The notes: generated by a model from the letters alone, not told the origin. DNA of 61,969 nucleotides from Sporobacter termitidis DSM 10068 (GCF_900130065.1 NZ_FQXV01000018.1:1-61969); one strand, 5' to 3'. Shown: positions 7,480 through 15,986, numbered from the stretch's first letter. Translations and numbers: made by a program.

Positions 7480-8079
7480 ATGGCGTTAAATTTTAACCAG
7501 AACTTCGATACGCTGCTGCAGCGTTATTCAGAACCGGCCTTTATCATTGAAAAAGATAAAAAGGTGCAACTGCCGATCAAATTTCGTTTATGCGCAAAAG
7601 ACGATCTTGAAGAGATCATGGCTTTGCAGAGCGAGGTTTATGAAAATATTACCGCAAAAGAGATCTTCGTCTTTTCGACGGAGGACGAGCTTTCCGAGTC
7701 GCTGGAAACCGACGTGTGCATCGGCGCGTATCTTTTCGGCAAGCTCATCGCGTTTACGCTGATGGTCGTCAATCCGAACAGCCTCAGGAATCTGGGGTTA
7801 TATCTGGACTACAGCCGGGAGCAGTGCCTGAAATGCGTCACCTATGACACGACCTTTATTGCGCCCGAATACCGGGGCTACGGCCTGCAGCGGCTGTTCA
7901 TCACCATGAAGGACGCCATCGCCCGGGAGCTGGGAGCCCGGGAGGCGCTGGCCACGGTTTCGCCGGACAATGCCGCGAGCATTAATAATTTGAAAGCCAG
8001 CGGCTTTGAGCTGGCCGGCGAGAAGAAGATGTATGGGGGACTGAAAAGATATATTCTCCGCAAAAGCGTTACGGAATAG
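7480..8079 (+). CDS. GNAT-family N-acetyltransferase
   Basis: 199 residues with the acetyl-CoA-binding signature in TFIAPEYRGYGLQRLFITMKD (the Q/R-x-x-G-x-G/A loop), followed by ATVSPDNAASINNLKASGFE, the usual beta-6/alpha-4 region of GNAT enzymes. It should transfer an acetyl group to an amine, but the substrate is not evident. GGAGG at 7470-7474 lies five bases before the ATG at 7480. A longer version starting at 7345 has no such site and adds an implausible N-terminus. It is 13 bp ahead of a PLP racemase gene and is expressed with it, so an amino acid or its D-form is a reasonable substrate guess. Confidence 0.88.
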   Translation: MALNFNQNFDTLLQRYSEPAFIIEKDKKVQLPIKFRLCAKDDLEEIMALQSEVYENITAKEIFVFSTEDELSESLETDVCIGAYLFGKLIAFTLMVVNPNSLRNLGLYLDYSREQCLKCVTYDTTFIAPEYRGYGLQRLFITMKDAIARELGAREALATVSPDNAASINNLKASGFELAGEKKMYGGLKRYILRKSVTE

Positions 8080-8092
8080 GCAGGTGAATGTG

Positions 8093-9166
8093 ATGAAGCA
8101 TATGCCCTGCCTGGAAATCAATCTGACCAAAATAGAGGAGAACGCGCGGCGGACCGTGGAGAAATGCGCCGGGATGGACATCGAGGTCCTCGGCGTTACA
8201 AAAGGCTTTGCGGCGCTGCCGCGCATTGTCAAGGCGATGCAGCTCGGCGGCATTACAAAATTGGCCGACTCGCGCCTGGAGCATGTCATCGCCCTGAGAA
8301 AACAGCATTTTTCACAAAGCATAACCCTCCTCAGAATCCCGCAGCTCAGTTCTATCGACGATGTTTTGACATATACCGACTGCAGCATCAATTCCGAGTA
8401 CGAGGTCATCAAGGCCCTGTCGGAGAAGGCGGTGACGAAAGGCATCCACCACGATATCATCCTGATGATTGACGTGGGCGATCTCAGGGAAGGGGTGCTG
8501 CCGGAGGAGGCGGCCGACATGGCCGTCAAGGTGGCCGGGCTGCCCGGCGTCATTATTCGCGGGATCGGCACGAACATGGGCTGCTACGGCGGTATTCTGC
8601 CCACGATACGAAACCTCAACCTGCTGCTTGAAACGAAACGGGAGATCGAGGAGAAAACGGGCATCGTTATCGACATCGTCTCCGGCGGCGGCACATCTTC
8701 CCTGAAGCTGGTGGAAAGCGGGGACATGCCCGCCGGCGTCAACCAGCTGCGGGTGGGCGAGGGCATCCTTTTGGGGACGGATACGACACATGACCGCGAA
8801 ATTCCCTGGCTGCATCAGGACGCGTTCCTGCTCAGGACGGAGGTCATCGAGGTGAAAACAAAGCCGTCGGTCCCTATCGGAGAAACGGGAAAGGATGCTT
8901 TCGGCAACACGCCTGTTTTCGTGGACAAGGGGTTATGCGACCGGGCGATCCTGGCCCTGGGGAAGCAGGACGTCAATCTGGAGGGCCTGATCCCCGCCGA
9001 CCCGAACATCAGTATCCTGGGCGGCAGCAGCGACCATCTGATCATCGACGTCACAAACGCGGAGGACCGCGTCAAGGTCGGCGACCTGGTCACCTTCCGG
9101 CTCAATTATCAGGGCCTGCTGACCTCCAGCAATTCGAAATACATAAAAAAGGTTTATGTAAAGTAG
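8093..9166 (+). CDS. Alanine/ornithine racemase-family PLP enzyme
   Basis: About 357 residues with the alanine-racemase N-terminal TIM-barrel fold. The PLP lysine lies in EVLGVTKGF; further conserved pieces are LADSRLEHV, a D-x-GDLREG segment and the phosphate-binding IVSGGGTSSLKL and LRVGEGILLG motifs. The pattern is that of the ornithine-racemase/YhfX-like branch rather than housekeeping Alr, and it lacks Alr's usual C-terminal active-site tyrosine context. It probably interconverts L and D forms of an amino acid other than, or in addition to, alanine. AGGCAGGTG precedes the ATG at 8093; two in-frame GTGs just upstream overlap that site. It follows the GNAT gene closely and a terminator follows it. 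Confidence 0.85.
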   Translation: MKHMPCLEINLTKIEENARRTVEKCAGMDIEVLGVTKGFAALPRIVKAMQLGGITKLADSRLEHVIALRKQHFSQSITLLRIPQLSSIDDVLTYTDCSINSEYEVIKALSEKAVTKGIHHDIILMIDVGDLREGVLPEEAADMAVKVAGLPGVIIRGIGTNMGCYGGILPTIRNLNLLLETKREIEEKTGIVIDIVSGGGTSSLKLVESGDMPAGVNQLRVGEGILLGTDTTHDREIPWLHQDAFLLRTEVIEVKTKPSVPIGETGKDAFGNTPVFVDKGLCDRAILALGKQDVNLEGLIPADPNISILGGSSDHLIIDVTNAEDRVKVGDLVTFRLNYQGLLTSSNSKYIKKVYVK

Positions 9167-9180
9167 ATAAGCAATAAGGA

Positions 9181-9210
9181 CAGCCGCCGTATCCTGCGAT
9201 ACGGCGGCTG
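9181..9210 (+). terminator. Intrinsic terminator
   Basis: CAGCCGCCGTATC, loop CTGC, and the exact complement, then TTTGTTATTT. It ends the GNAT-racemase operon. Its ten inner base pairs are identical to those of the terminator at 20764. Confidence 0.9.
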
Positions 9211-9408
9211 TTTGTTATTTATTAATATATGTGATTAATGTGTCCTGCCAACCAAAGCAAAGTCGCTATTCTTCAGTAAGGTTAGAATTATACTTTTTAA
9301 TCGATTTAAAGCTAATGTAACTATTTTACATTTTGATGTTGACATTTTCATCCAATGGGATTATATTGTAAGTATCATATAAAACATATAAGAAAGGTAT
9401 GTATTACG

Positions 9409-10221
9409 ATGAAGAATTTACTAAATGCAAAGTCTTTAAAAAAAGCCATCGCGTTGATTACGTTCATTTTCCTTATACCAGTGCTACCTGCATATGCCGC
9501 ATCTAATACAATTGAGGGTTATTCATCCATAGCAACATTATATAATATAAAAAATGTTGCATCAAGTACTGTCCATAATGACGTACTTTCATTTAATAGC
9601 AGCTTAAAAAACAAGTCTGTTTTTACACAACAAGATTTGCATGAGATCGAACAATATGCCGACTTTTCTGCTGAGAAATTAGACAATGGATATACTCAAT
9701 TTACAATTAAAGATAGGCAACCTATTGAAACATTAACTTATCTAAATGGCTCAACGGAAGCTATTTATAGCACGATTGTACTATATGGAACCGGCGAATT
9801 TAAATTTACAAATACCGGTATAGCAACTGGTGCGTTTTCAAGCCATGGAATAGGTACTATATATGTCGGTGTTCGTTCTAGCGATGTTGGTGATCTTTAT
9901 AGACTATATACTGGTACTGCTGAATATGATACTACAGATAGTAGCGTAAGTCTTACATATTTAAAAGTTAGTGTTATTGCACTTGGTAAATGGTATAATC
10001 CTGATAATACTTCTATCAATGGTTATAATACTGGTTATCAAAATGATTTTGAACCGACACCTCTGCAAATAGGAGGGCAATATGGAGTAGTTTGCTATGA
10101 CGATCATTACTATAATCTTTCAGTCTCATCAACTTATATCCAAACAAATGTTTATATAACTGAGAAAAAAGGTACAACAAATAATAATATCAATTTTTAT
10201 GTACATCCATCAACAACTTAG
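9409..10221 (+). CDS. Secreted protein of unknown function (AT-rich islet)
   Basis: 270 residues. A Sec signal peptide is clear: a basic start (MKNLLNAKSLKK), a hydrophobic stretch and PAYAAS cleavage near residue 31. The mature part is rich in Ser, Thr, Tyr and Asn with alternating hydrophobics, so a beta-structured extracellular protein is likely; no catalytic motif or anchor was found. AAAGG lies 11 bases upstream of ATG 9409; a longer start at 9355 has no ribosome site. Codon use and base composition are much more AT-rich than the flanking metabolic genes, suggesting acquisition. A palindrome follows, then a membrane protein gene of similar composition. I do not recognise a family. Confidence 0.75.
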   Translation: MKNLLNAKSLKKAIALITFIFLIPVLPAYAASNTIEGYSSIATLYNIKNVASSTVHNDVLSFNSSLKNKSVFTQQDLHEIEQYADFSAEKLDNGYTQFTIKDRQPIETLTYLNGSTEAIYSTIVLYGTGEFKFTNTGIATGAFSSHGIGTIYVGVRSSDVGDLYRLYTGTAEYDTTDSSVSLTYLKVSVIALGKWYNPDNTSINGYNTGYQNDFEPTPLQIGGQYGVVCYDDHYYNLSVSSTYIQTNVYITEKKGTTNNNINFYVHPSTT

Positions 10222-10239
10222 TAAATGTAAAATTAAGAT

Positions 10240-10267
10240 AACCTGTGGTGAAATTTCACCACAGGTT
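10240..10267 (+). terminator. 28-bp perfect palindrome between islet genes
   Basis: AACCTGTGGTGAAA and its exact complement with no separate loop, followed by ATGAATTTTG. It could end the secreted-protein transcript, or serve as an operator for the next gene, which starts 26 bp later. Confidence 0.6.
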
Positions 10268-10292
10268 ATGAATTTTGATAAAGGATACTTAT

Positions 10293-10778
10293 ATGAATAA
10301 AAAAGTCATTTCAATACAAGTTTTACTTTTGGTCTTATGGGTTGTTTTAATAAACTTATGGTATTTATTTTATGATGTGTACAAAACTGCTGCCAATATG
10401 CTCACATCTCTCTTTGGGTTGAGCATACGGTTCGGCTTCCTTGATACGCTGATGATCAGCCTTTTATTTCTTGCACTTATGATAGCGCTTGTTTATATCA
10501 ATAAATTAAAATTTTCGCTCGTATATACTATCGTGGAGTTTGTGTTAATTTTTTTAAATAGCTTTATTTATGTATTCCCATACCAGGTCATGATGTATTT
10601 TCCGTTTGTTACCGGATCTCCCTTGTCTTTATGGGGTAAGATGTATAGCAGAGCTCTTGCTGCGCATGATTTCGCAGCGATTGTCATGGTATTTGAGCTG
10701 TTTTTATTCCTTTATAAATTACTCCTTTGGAGAAAACAAAATAAAAATGATCAAGCTGCAACACAAAATCAGATATAA
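10293..10778 (+). CDS. Small integral membrane protein, unknown
   Basis: 161 residues with four predicted membrane helices (about residues 5-25, 45-65, 70-95 and 120-145) and a lysine/glutamine-rich hydrophilic tail. No family motif was recognised. The start is ATG 10293 after AAAGGAT; an in-frame TTG at 10275 lacks a site. Composition is AT-rich, like the preceding secreted-protein gene, and the two probably arrived together. Its function could be partner to, or immunity/processing factor for, the secreted protein, but that is only positional inference. Confidence 0.7.
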   Translation: MNKKVISIQVLLLVLWVVLINLWYLFYDVYKTAANMLTSLFGLSIRFGFLDTLMISLLFLALMIALVYINKLKFSLVYTIVEFVLIFLNSFIYVFPYQVMMYFPFVTGSPLSLWGKMYSRALAAHDFAAIVMVFELFLFLYKLLLWRKQNKNDQAATQNQI

Positions 10779-10805
10779 ATCAACAGCTAGCCGGCTGTTT
10801 GCTTG

Positions 10806-11534
10806 TCATTCGGCCATTTTAATGAGGAGCTTTTTGACTTTCTCGGCGTTTTCCCGCATCCTGTTCAGGACCATTTCGTACGATACCGGCTCCTCGTTTT
10901 CCTTCCAGCAGTCGTAGTCGGTGACCATGGCGATGGACTGGTAGGGGAGCTTCAGCTCATTGGCCAGAGACACCTCCGGCACCGTGGACATGTTGATCAG
11001 GTCCGCGCCCATGAGCCGGAACATGTTGGATTCCGCCCTGGTGGAAAATCGGGGGCCCTCGATGGTGACCATGGTCCCTTTGCCGTGATATTTATAGCCC
11101 AGCGCTTCTGCCGCCGCGGCGAGCTTTGCCCGCAGCGCCGCGTCAAAGGGCTCGGGCATGGCGGTGTGGACCACCTCGTCCTCAAAGAAGGTCAATGTCC
11201 GGAGCTTTGTCCAGTCGATAAACTGGTCTATAAAAACGAGGTCGCCCGGCATGAGCTCCTCCCGCAGGGAGCCGCAGGCGGTGGTGGCCAGCAGCTCGGT
11301 GCACCCGGCTTCCTTCAGCGCCCAGATATTGGCCCTGTACGGCACCCTTGTGGGCGAGATGCTGTGCCCCTTGGCGTGCCGGGCCAGGATGACGACCTCC
11401 GTATTGCCGATAGCGCCGCAGACGAGCCTGTCGGAGGTTTTGCCGTAGGGGGTATCCATCGCGAGCTCCTTGGGGTTTGACAAAATTTTAGGGTCGTCCA
11501 GACCGCTGCCGCCGATAATCCCGATTTTCTTCAC
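10806..11534 (-). CDS. mtnP: S-methyl-5'-thioadenosine phosphorylase (PNP/MTAP family)
   Basis: About 242 residues. It cleaves methylthioadenosine with phosphate to adenine and methylthioribose-1-phosphate in purine and methionine salvage. Visible family motifs are GIIGGSGLD (phosphate loop), [32 protein letters not shown], the [13 protein letters not shown] substrate segment and [15 protein letters not shown], which is typical of MTAP rather than of purine nucleoside phosphorylase. Two in-frame GTGs are possible; CAGGTG six bases ahead of the GTG at 11534 favours it. It stands alone on the minus strand. Assignment to the family is firm; preference for MTA over other 6-oxo/6-amino nucleosides is inferred from motifs. 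Confidence 0.9.
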   Translation of the reverse strand: MKKIGIIGGSGLDDPKILSNPKELAMDTPYGKTSDRLVCGAIGNTEVVILARHAKGHSISPTRVPYRANIWALKEAGCTELLATTACGSLREELMPGDLVFIDQFIDWTKLRTLTFFEDEVVHTAMPEPFDAALRAKLAAAAEALGYKYHGKGTMVTIEGPRFSTRAESNMFRLMGADLINMSTVPEVSLANELKLPYQSIAMVTDYDCWKENEEPVSYEMVLNRMRENAEKVKKLLIKMAE

Positions 11535-11645
11535 CGCAAACACCTGCTTTTTAAATAATCGTATTTATTAAAAAACATATCACGCCGCCCGCCAAATTGC
11601 AAGACAGGCCATATCGGCGGGGGTATGGCGGAAATAAGACAGCGC

Positions 11646-11683
11646 AAGCGGAGGATAACGCCGACCCACGTTATCCTCCGCTT
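11646..11683 (-). terminator. Hairpin terminator after the FMN-fold gene
   Basis: Perfect 15-bp stem AAGCGGAGGATAACG around an 8-nt loop, 50 bp beyond the stop of the minus-strand gene at 11733. The T tract is weak. Confidence 0.6.
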
Positions 11684-11732
11684 AATGTTTGCCGAAAAGC
11701 CAAGGGAGCCTCGCAAGGCTTTCCGGTGGCGG

Positions 11733-12038
11733 TTATATCATCGCGTCCGCCGTCTGCGCGGTGAAGATGAGCTGCTTGCCGGCGGCTTTGGCCGTGCCGG
11801 CGAGGCGATAGCCCTTGGGGCCGCCGTCCTTCATGGCGCCGACGATCCACGCCTTGTCGTTTGTTTTCAGGTTCTTCTGCGTGACCTCCATCTTGTAAAT
11901 GCCGAAAATGACCTGATCGCCCGAGACCTCGCCCTTGCCGGCGATGATCGGATGCGGCGTCCCGTCCGCGCCCACCGTGACAAGCGTGATAAATGCCGAC
12001 CCCTCGATGACAGCCTTGATTTCGTCGTTGATAATCAT
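11733..12038 (-). CDS. Small pyridoxamine 5'-phosphate oxidase-like FMN-binding protein
   Basis: 101 residues, a minimal split barrel: FITLVTVGADGTPHPIIAGKGEV at the N-terminus and KNLKTNDKAWIVGAMKDGGPKGYRLAGTA in the middle, both typical of FMN-binding PnpOx-like domains. It should bind flavin and reduce an unknown small substrate. AAGGAGATG lies just ahead of ATG 12038. It is transcribed away from an HxlR regulator gene with 119 bp between them that contain an inverted repeat, so the regulator probably controls this gene in response to a redox or electrophile signal. Confidence 0.82.
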   Translation of the reverse strand: MIINDEIKAVIEGSAFITLVTVGADGTPHPIIAGKGEVSGDQVIFGIYKMEVTQKNLKTNDKAWIVGAMKDGGPKGYRLAGTAKAAGKQLIFTAQTADAMI

Positions 12039-12060
12039 TTTTACATCTCCTTAAGTAATT

Positions 12061-12088
12061 GATAGCTATTTACTTTCAAATAACTATC
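12061..12088. promoter_or_regulatory. Candidate HxlR operator
   Basis: GATAGCTATTT and AAATAACTATC form an inverted repeat (10 of 11 matching) around ACTTTC, in the middle of the divergent region. The size and position suit a winged-helix dimer controlling both genes. Confidence 0.55.
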
Positions 12089-12157
12089 TGGTACGATATT
12101 ACTACCACAAAAAAAGAGATTCAAGTACGCAGAAAATTATAAGCAGGTGCGGAAAAT

Positions 12158-12523
12158 ATGACTGATAAGGATGTGCGGTGCGCCGTCCCATGTAAAAACA
12201 AGTGCCCCTGCATGGACCGCTGCCCGCTGGGGAGCGCGCTGAGGATCATCGGCGGGAAATGGAAGCTGCCCATATTATGCGCGCTCCATCAGGACGGCAC
12301 CACGCGCTACAACGAGCTGAAGCGCAAAATCTTCGGCATTACGAACACCATGCTGGCCAGCTCCTTAAAGGAATTGGAGGAGGACGGGCTTATCGTCCGC
12401 CGGCAGTATATGGAGATGCCCGTGCGCGTCGAATACGCGCTCACCGGCGTCTGCGACGATCTGATGCCGATACTGAAGGAGCTGGCGCAATGGGGCGTCA
12501 GGGTACATAAAGAGGAAATATAA
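12158..12523 (+). CDS. HxlR-family winged-helix transcriptional regulator
   Basis: 121 residues. The HxlR core is clear: CPLGSALRIIGGKWKLPILCAL, then RYNELKRKIFGITNTMLASSLKELEEDGLIVRRQY and a wing ending in YALTG. These regulators respond to aldehydes, quinones or redox state, often through cysteines. The N-terminus has an unusual cluster (CAVPCKNKCPCMDRC) with six cysteines in the first 25 residues, able to sense thiol-reactive agents or bind a metal. The start is ATG 12158 with AGGTGCGGA upstream. It is divergent from an FMN-fold protein gene, its probable target. Confidence 0.92.
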   Translation: MTDKDVRCAVPCKNKCPCMDRCPLGSALRIIGGKWKLPILCALHQDGTTRYNELKRKIFGITNTMLASSLKELEEDGLIVRRQYMEMPVRVEYALTGVCDDLMPILKELAQWGVRVHKEEI

Positions 12524-12562
12524 AGAAAGGCTCGGGCGCTTGCGTGCGCCCGAGCCTTTCTT
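12523..12562. terminator. Bidirectional terminator
   Basis: Perfect 17-bp stem AAGAAAGGCTCGGGCGC with a 6-nt loop between convergent genes. The left arm overlaps the stop codon of the HxlR gene. Confidence 0.9.
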
Positions 12563-12581
12563 GACGATTTGTGCGTTGGTG

Positions 12582-13460
12582 TTATTGTGTGACGCCGCCT
12601 TCGACGACGATCTGGTCGGCGGTGAACTGCTCCGGGAAGCTGTCCTTCAGCGTGGTGTCGTAGATCTTGTGGAAGAACTGCTCATCCTTGAGCTTGCCCT
12701 CGATCAGGTCGTTGACGTAGTTTAAAAGCTCCGTGTCGCCCTGCTTGACGGCGCCGGCAATGTAGTCCTTGTTGCCCAGCTCGTCGATGCCGACCACATA
12801 GCCGGGGTTCTGCTTGGCCCAGGAGAGCAGCAGCGTATTGTCCTGCGCGAAGGCGTCCGCCCTGCCGGTGGTGAGGGCCTGATAGCCGTCGGTGATGGCG
12901 TCGACCTTGACCAGCTTGACGTCGGGGTAATTCTGGGTGAAATAGGCGTCCGCCGTGGTGCCGGTGTTGACGGCCAGGGTTTTGCCCTTCAGGTCGTCGA
13001 CGGAATTGATGGGCGCTTTTTCGCTGGAGACGACGCCGATGGAGACCTTTTCATAAGGCAGCGTGAAGTCCACGCTCTTTGCTCTTTCCTCGGTCACCGT
13101 AAAGTCCGCCAGCATCAGGTCGACCTTGTCGGACTGCAGATAGGCGACTCTGTCGCCGGGGTTCATCGTCACCCAGGTGATTTTGCTCTCGTCGCCGAGC
13201 AGCTCCTTCGCCACGCGCTTGCCGAGCTCGACGTCATAGCCCTTGAAGGAGCCGTCGGCGTCCTGATAGCAGAACGGCGCGTCGTCCGAGAAGATGCCGA
13301 TCCGGATGGTGCCCGCGGCCTTGATCGCGGCGAGGGAGCCCGAGCCCCCGGCGGGCGCGGAAGCGGACGCCGATGCGCCGGCCGGCGGCGTGCTTGAAGC
13401 GCATCCGAACAGGGCGGCGGCTAAAACGAGAGTGAGAGCCAATGCTAAAAGCTTTTTCAT
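12582..13460 (-). CDS. Polar amino-acid ABC transporter substrate-binding lipoprotein
   Basis: About 292 residues. A lipoprotein signal (MKKLLALALTLVLAAALFGC) is followed by an Ala/Ser/Pro linker and a family-3 solute-binding domain: GTIRIGIFSDDAPFCYQDADG, the YDVELGKRVAKEL motif, then VDLMLADFTVTEERAKSVDFTLPY and LKGKTLAVNTGTT. It captures a polar amino acid outside the membrane for the permeases encoded upstream. GAAAGG at 13470-13475 lies nine bases from ATG 13460; the ATG at 13469 touches it. It is the last gene of a four-gene importer operon, 205 bp after the ATPase gene, and may have its own promoter there. Confidence 0.93.
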   Translation of the reverse strand: MKKLLALALTLVLAAALFGCASSTPPAGASASASAPAGGSGSLAAIKAAGTIRIGIFSDDAPFCYQDADGSFKGYDVELGKRVAKELLGDESKITWVTMNPGDRVAYLQSDKVDLMLADFTVTEERAKSVDFTLPYEKVSIGVVSSEKAPINSVDDLKGKTLAVNTGTTADAYFTQNYPDVKLVKVDAITDGYQALTTGRADAFAQDNTLLLSWAKQNPGYVVGIDELGNKDYIAGAVKQGDTELLNYVNDLIEGKLKDEQFFHKIYDTTLKDSFPEQFTADQIVVEGGVTQ

Positions 13461-13664
13461 TTTTTTCATCCTTTCAATATAACAATGCAATATAAGTAAC
13501 GCGCTGAGCTCGATATAACGACTTTACACACCGCAGACCTGACGCGCGGCGCCGATCGATCCGCCCGACCGGATTGCCATCCCCCCTCCTGCCGGCGCCG
13601 CCGTGAAGCGGATCGTTTATGTGTGAATCAGGTTTACAGGGCTGAAGAAAATGTCTTGTGAAGG

Positions 13665-14411
13665 TCAAATAGTGAAATCGTCCTGCAGGTTCAGGAATTT
13701 TCTCGCGTCCACGGTGCTCGGGGCGCTGAAGAATCTTTCCGGCGTGTTCGTTTCGGCGATGGTGCCGTTTTCCATATAAATGATCTCGTCGGCCACCTTT
13801 TCGGCAAAGGCCATCTCGTGCGTGACGATCAGCATGGTGAGCCCCTGGTCGCGGAGGCCCCGGATCACGTCCAGCACCTCGCGGACCATCTCCGGGTCCA
13901 GCGCGGCGGTGACCTCGTCGAACAAAAGGATCTCCGGATTCATGCACAGTGCCCGGCAGATCGCCACGCGCTGCTTCTGGCCGCCGGAGAGCTCCCGCGG
14001 ATACGCCGACTGCTTTTCCAGCAGGCCGACTCTTTCCAGCAGCTTCAGGGCTTCCTTCGAGGCCTCCTCCTTGCTCCGCTTCTCCACCCGCATGGGGCCC
14101 AGGGTGATATTGCTCAAAACGTTCATATGCGGGAAGAGGTCGTAGCTTTGGAATACCATCCCGATCTTTTTCCGCACCTCGCTCCAGTGCCTGTAGCTCA
14201 TGCCGGGGCCCGTGATCAGCGCGTCGTCCAGCCAGACCTCGCCGCTGTCGATCTTCTCCAGGCCGTTCAGACATCGCAGGAGCGTGGATTTGCCGCAGCC
14301 GGAGCGGCCCAGTATGGCGATGACCTCGCCTTTCTTCACATCAAAGCTGATATCCTTTAAAACGGTATTGCCGTCAAACGATTTTTTAAGATGCTGTACC
14401 TTTAAAAGCAT
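13665..14411 (-). CDS. Polar amino-acid ABC transporter ATP-binding protein
   Basis: 248 residues, full-length GlnQ/HisP-type ATPase. Walker A is GRSGCGKST, the Q-loop MVFQSYDLFPHM, the signature LSGGQKQRVAICRAL, Walker B ILLFDEVTAAL and the H-loop VTHEM. Walker B has DEVTAALDPE, where T is usually followed by S or A, as in other amino-acid importers. It powers uptake with the two permeases encoded immediately before it. Start ATG after TTAGGGTGA; 21 bp separate it from the preceding permease gene. Confidence 0.95.
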   Translation of the reverse strand: MLLKVQHLKKSFDGNTVLKDISFDVKKGEVIAILGRSGCGKSTLLRCLNGLEKIDSGEVWLDDALITGPGMSYRHWSEVRKKIGMVFQSYDLFPHMNVLSNITLGPMRVEKRSKEEASKEALKLLERVGLLEKQSAYPRELSGGQKQRVAICRALCMNPEILLFDEVTAALDPEMVREVLDVIRGLRDQGLTMLIVTHEMAFAEKVADEIIYMENGTIAETNTPERFFSAPSTVDARKFLNLQDDFTI

Positions 14412-14432
14412 ATATTCACCCTAACTCCGGCG

Positions 14433-15110
14433 TTACGCCAGAACTTTTTTCTCCAGATATTTTTCAAACAGCGACAGGGGATAGCAGATGATGAAATAGA
14501 CGATCAGCAGGAAAAGATACATCGTAAACGAAATGTAGCTATTTGGATTTCTCAGATATGTCACCTGAATGATGCTCTGGGAGACCTTCAGCACTTCGGG
14601 CACGCCGATCAGGTAAACGAGCGTGGTCGTTTTGATGAGGCGCGTGGCTAGGTTGACAATCGAGGGCGTCGTCCTGGCGATGATCTGGGGCAGCAGGACA
14701 AATATGTACATCTGTATTTTTGAAAGGCCCAGGGCCATGCTCGATTCGTACTGGGACCTCGGCAGGCTGGTGATAAAGCTCCGCACCAGGTCGCCGATTT
14801 CAAACGCGCCCCACAGCGTGAAAACCAGGATCGACACGGCCACGTTGTCTATCTGTATATGAAAGATGTTGGCCGAGCCAAAGAAAAATACAAACAGCCA
14901 GATGAGCGGATGTATGAGCCGGAAAGCCTCCAGAAACGTCCGCAGCACGCCGAGAAGCACCTTGCTTCTGGACGTCATCGCAATGCCGAGGATGAGCCCC
15001 AGGATGATGGAGAGCACCAGCGCGATCAATGATATCTTGAGCGTGACCGCTATGCCGTCCAGCAGCCGGGGGAAGGATTTGAGGATGTTGTCAATTCCCA
15101 AATTCTGCAT
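14433..15110 (-). CDS. Amino-acid ABC transporter permease (second subunit)
   Basis: 225 residues with a HisM/GlnP-type membrane domain: five hydrophobic segments and the EAA loop (RSQYESSMALGLSKIQMYIFVLLPQIIA) that contacts the ATPase. The start is ATG 15110, seven or eight bases after AAAGGAGA. It overlaps the end of the first permease gene by 20 bp, so translation is coupled. The two permeases should form the heterodimeric channel of the importer. Confidence 0.93.
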   Translation of the reverse strand: MQNLGIDNILKSFPRLLDGIAVTLKISLIALVLSIILGLILGIAMTSRSKVLLGVLRTFLEAFRLIHPLIWLFVFFFGSANIFHIQIDNVAVSILVFTLWGAFEIGDLVRSFITSLPRSQYESSMALGLSKIQMYIFVLLPQIIARTTPSIVNLATRLIKTTTLVYLIGVPEVLKVSQSIIQVTYLRNPNSYISFTMYLFLLIVYFIICYPLSLFEKYLEKKVLA

Positions 15111-15753
15111 AGCGTATTCTCCTTTCCACTCTGGAAAAAGCATAGGTCATCGGTATGAGGATCACGAGATAGGACAGGACCATGAACAGCGCGACGGGGA
15201 TGATCAGGTCAGGGCGCAGGCTGATGATGCTGAAGGCCTGGTATACGATCTCCGGCAGCAGGATCAGCTTCATCGCGGAAACCTCCTTGGTCAGGAAGAT
15301 GGCGTTGTTGTTGATTGCGGCGATGGAGATGGAGATCGACTGGGGCAGGATGAGATACCTTACCGTATCGAGCTTCGACAGCCCGATGGCCAGCGCCAGC
15401 TCCTTCTGGTTCGTTGAAATCGCCTTGACGGCGGCGAAAATGGCCTCGCACATGTACGCCCCGCCCAGGAGCGACAGCACGATGACGGAGCAGGTAAAGC
15501 TGTCGAGCACCATAAAAATCTTGGGCAGCCCGTAAAATATGAAGTACGCCTGGATCAGCGACGGCGTGTTTCTGAAAAACACGACGTAGACCCTGATCAG
15601 GGTTTTGAGTACCGGCACCCCAAAGTACAAAACGATGGCGCAGACGAGCCCGATGACGAGCGCGATCGCGATCGATGCGAGCGCCACCTCCAGCGTCACC
15701 AGCGCGGCTTTGGTGAATATGACGACCAGGTCCAGAATACTGTTTATCCCCAT
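15091..15753 (-). CDS. Amino-acid ABC transporter permease (first subunit)
   Basis: 220 residues, first gene of the importer operon. Membrane segments alternate with the family motifs VVFFRNTPSLIQAYFIFYGLP and the EAA loop NQKELALAIGLSKLDTVRYLILPQSI. It pairs with the second permease, whose gene it overlaps by 20 bp. The ATG is preceded by a G-rich ribosome site (GGGGGGCC). A GC-rich hairpin is present in the leader about 30 bp upstream of the start. Confidence 0.93.
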   Translation of the reverse strand: MGINSILDLVVIFTKAALVTLEVALASIAIALVIGLVCAIVLYFGVPVLKTLIRVYVVFFRNTPSLIQAYFIFYGLPKIFMVLDSFTCSVIVLSLLGGAYMCEAIFAAVKAISTNQKELALAIGLSKLDTVRYLILPQSISISIAAINNNAIFLTKEVSAMKLILLPEIVYQAFSIISLRPDLIIPVALFMVLSYLVILIPMTYAFSRVERRIRYAEFGN

Positions 15754-15782
15754 AGGCCCCCCAACAACATCCTTTTGAAAGC

Positions 15783-15817
15783 TTCCCGGCGCTGCCGATG
15801 GCTCGGCAGCCCGGGAA
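15783..15817 (-). promoter_or_regulatory. Leader hairpin upstream of the amino-acid importer operon
   Basis: TTCCCGG-(c)-GCTGCCGA pairs with TCGGCAGC-CCGGGAA around a 4-nt loop, with one bulged base. It sits in the 5' leader. There is no clear T run after it on the minus strand, so an attenuator or mRNA-stabilising role is possible but unproven. Confidence 0.45.
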
Positions 15818-15935
15818 TGGACTTCAATTGTATAAGACTAATCATACATGTTTAATATGTTTTCCGTATCATATCGCCTAATTCATACAATGTCAATAGG
15901 TTTTATATTATTTTGTTCGATTTGCTTAAAACAAA

Positions 15936-15973
15936 AAAACAGCCGACCCGCGGCGTCGCGGGTCGGCTGTTTT
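15936..15973 (-). terminator. Intrinsic terminator of SDR copy 2
   Basis: Perfect 17-bp stem AAAACAGCCGACCCGCG, loop GCGT, followed on the minus strand by a run of T. It begins 14 bp after the stop of the dehydrogenase gene. Confidence 0.92.
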
Positions 15974-15986
15974 GAGTGTAAAAGCT

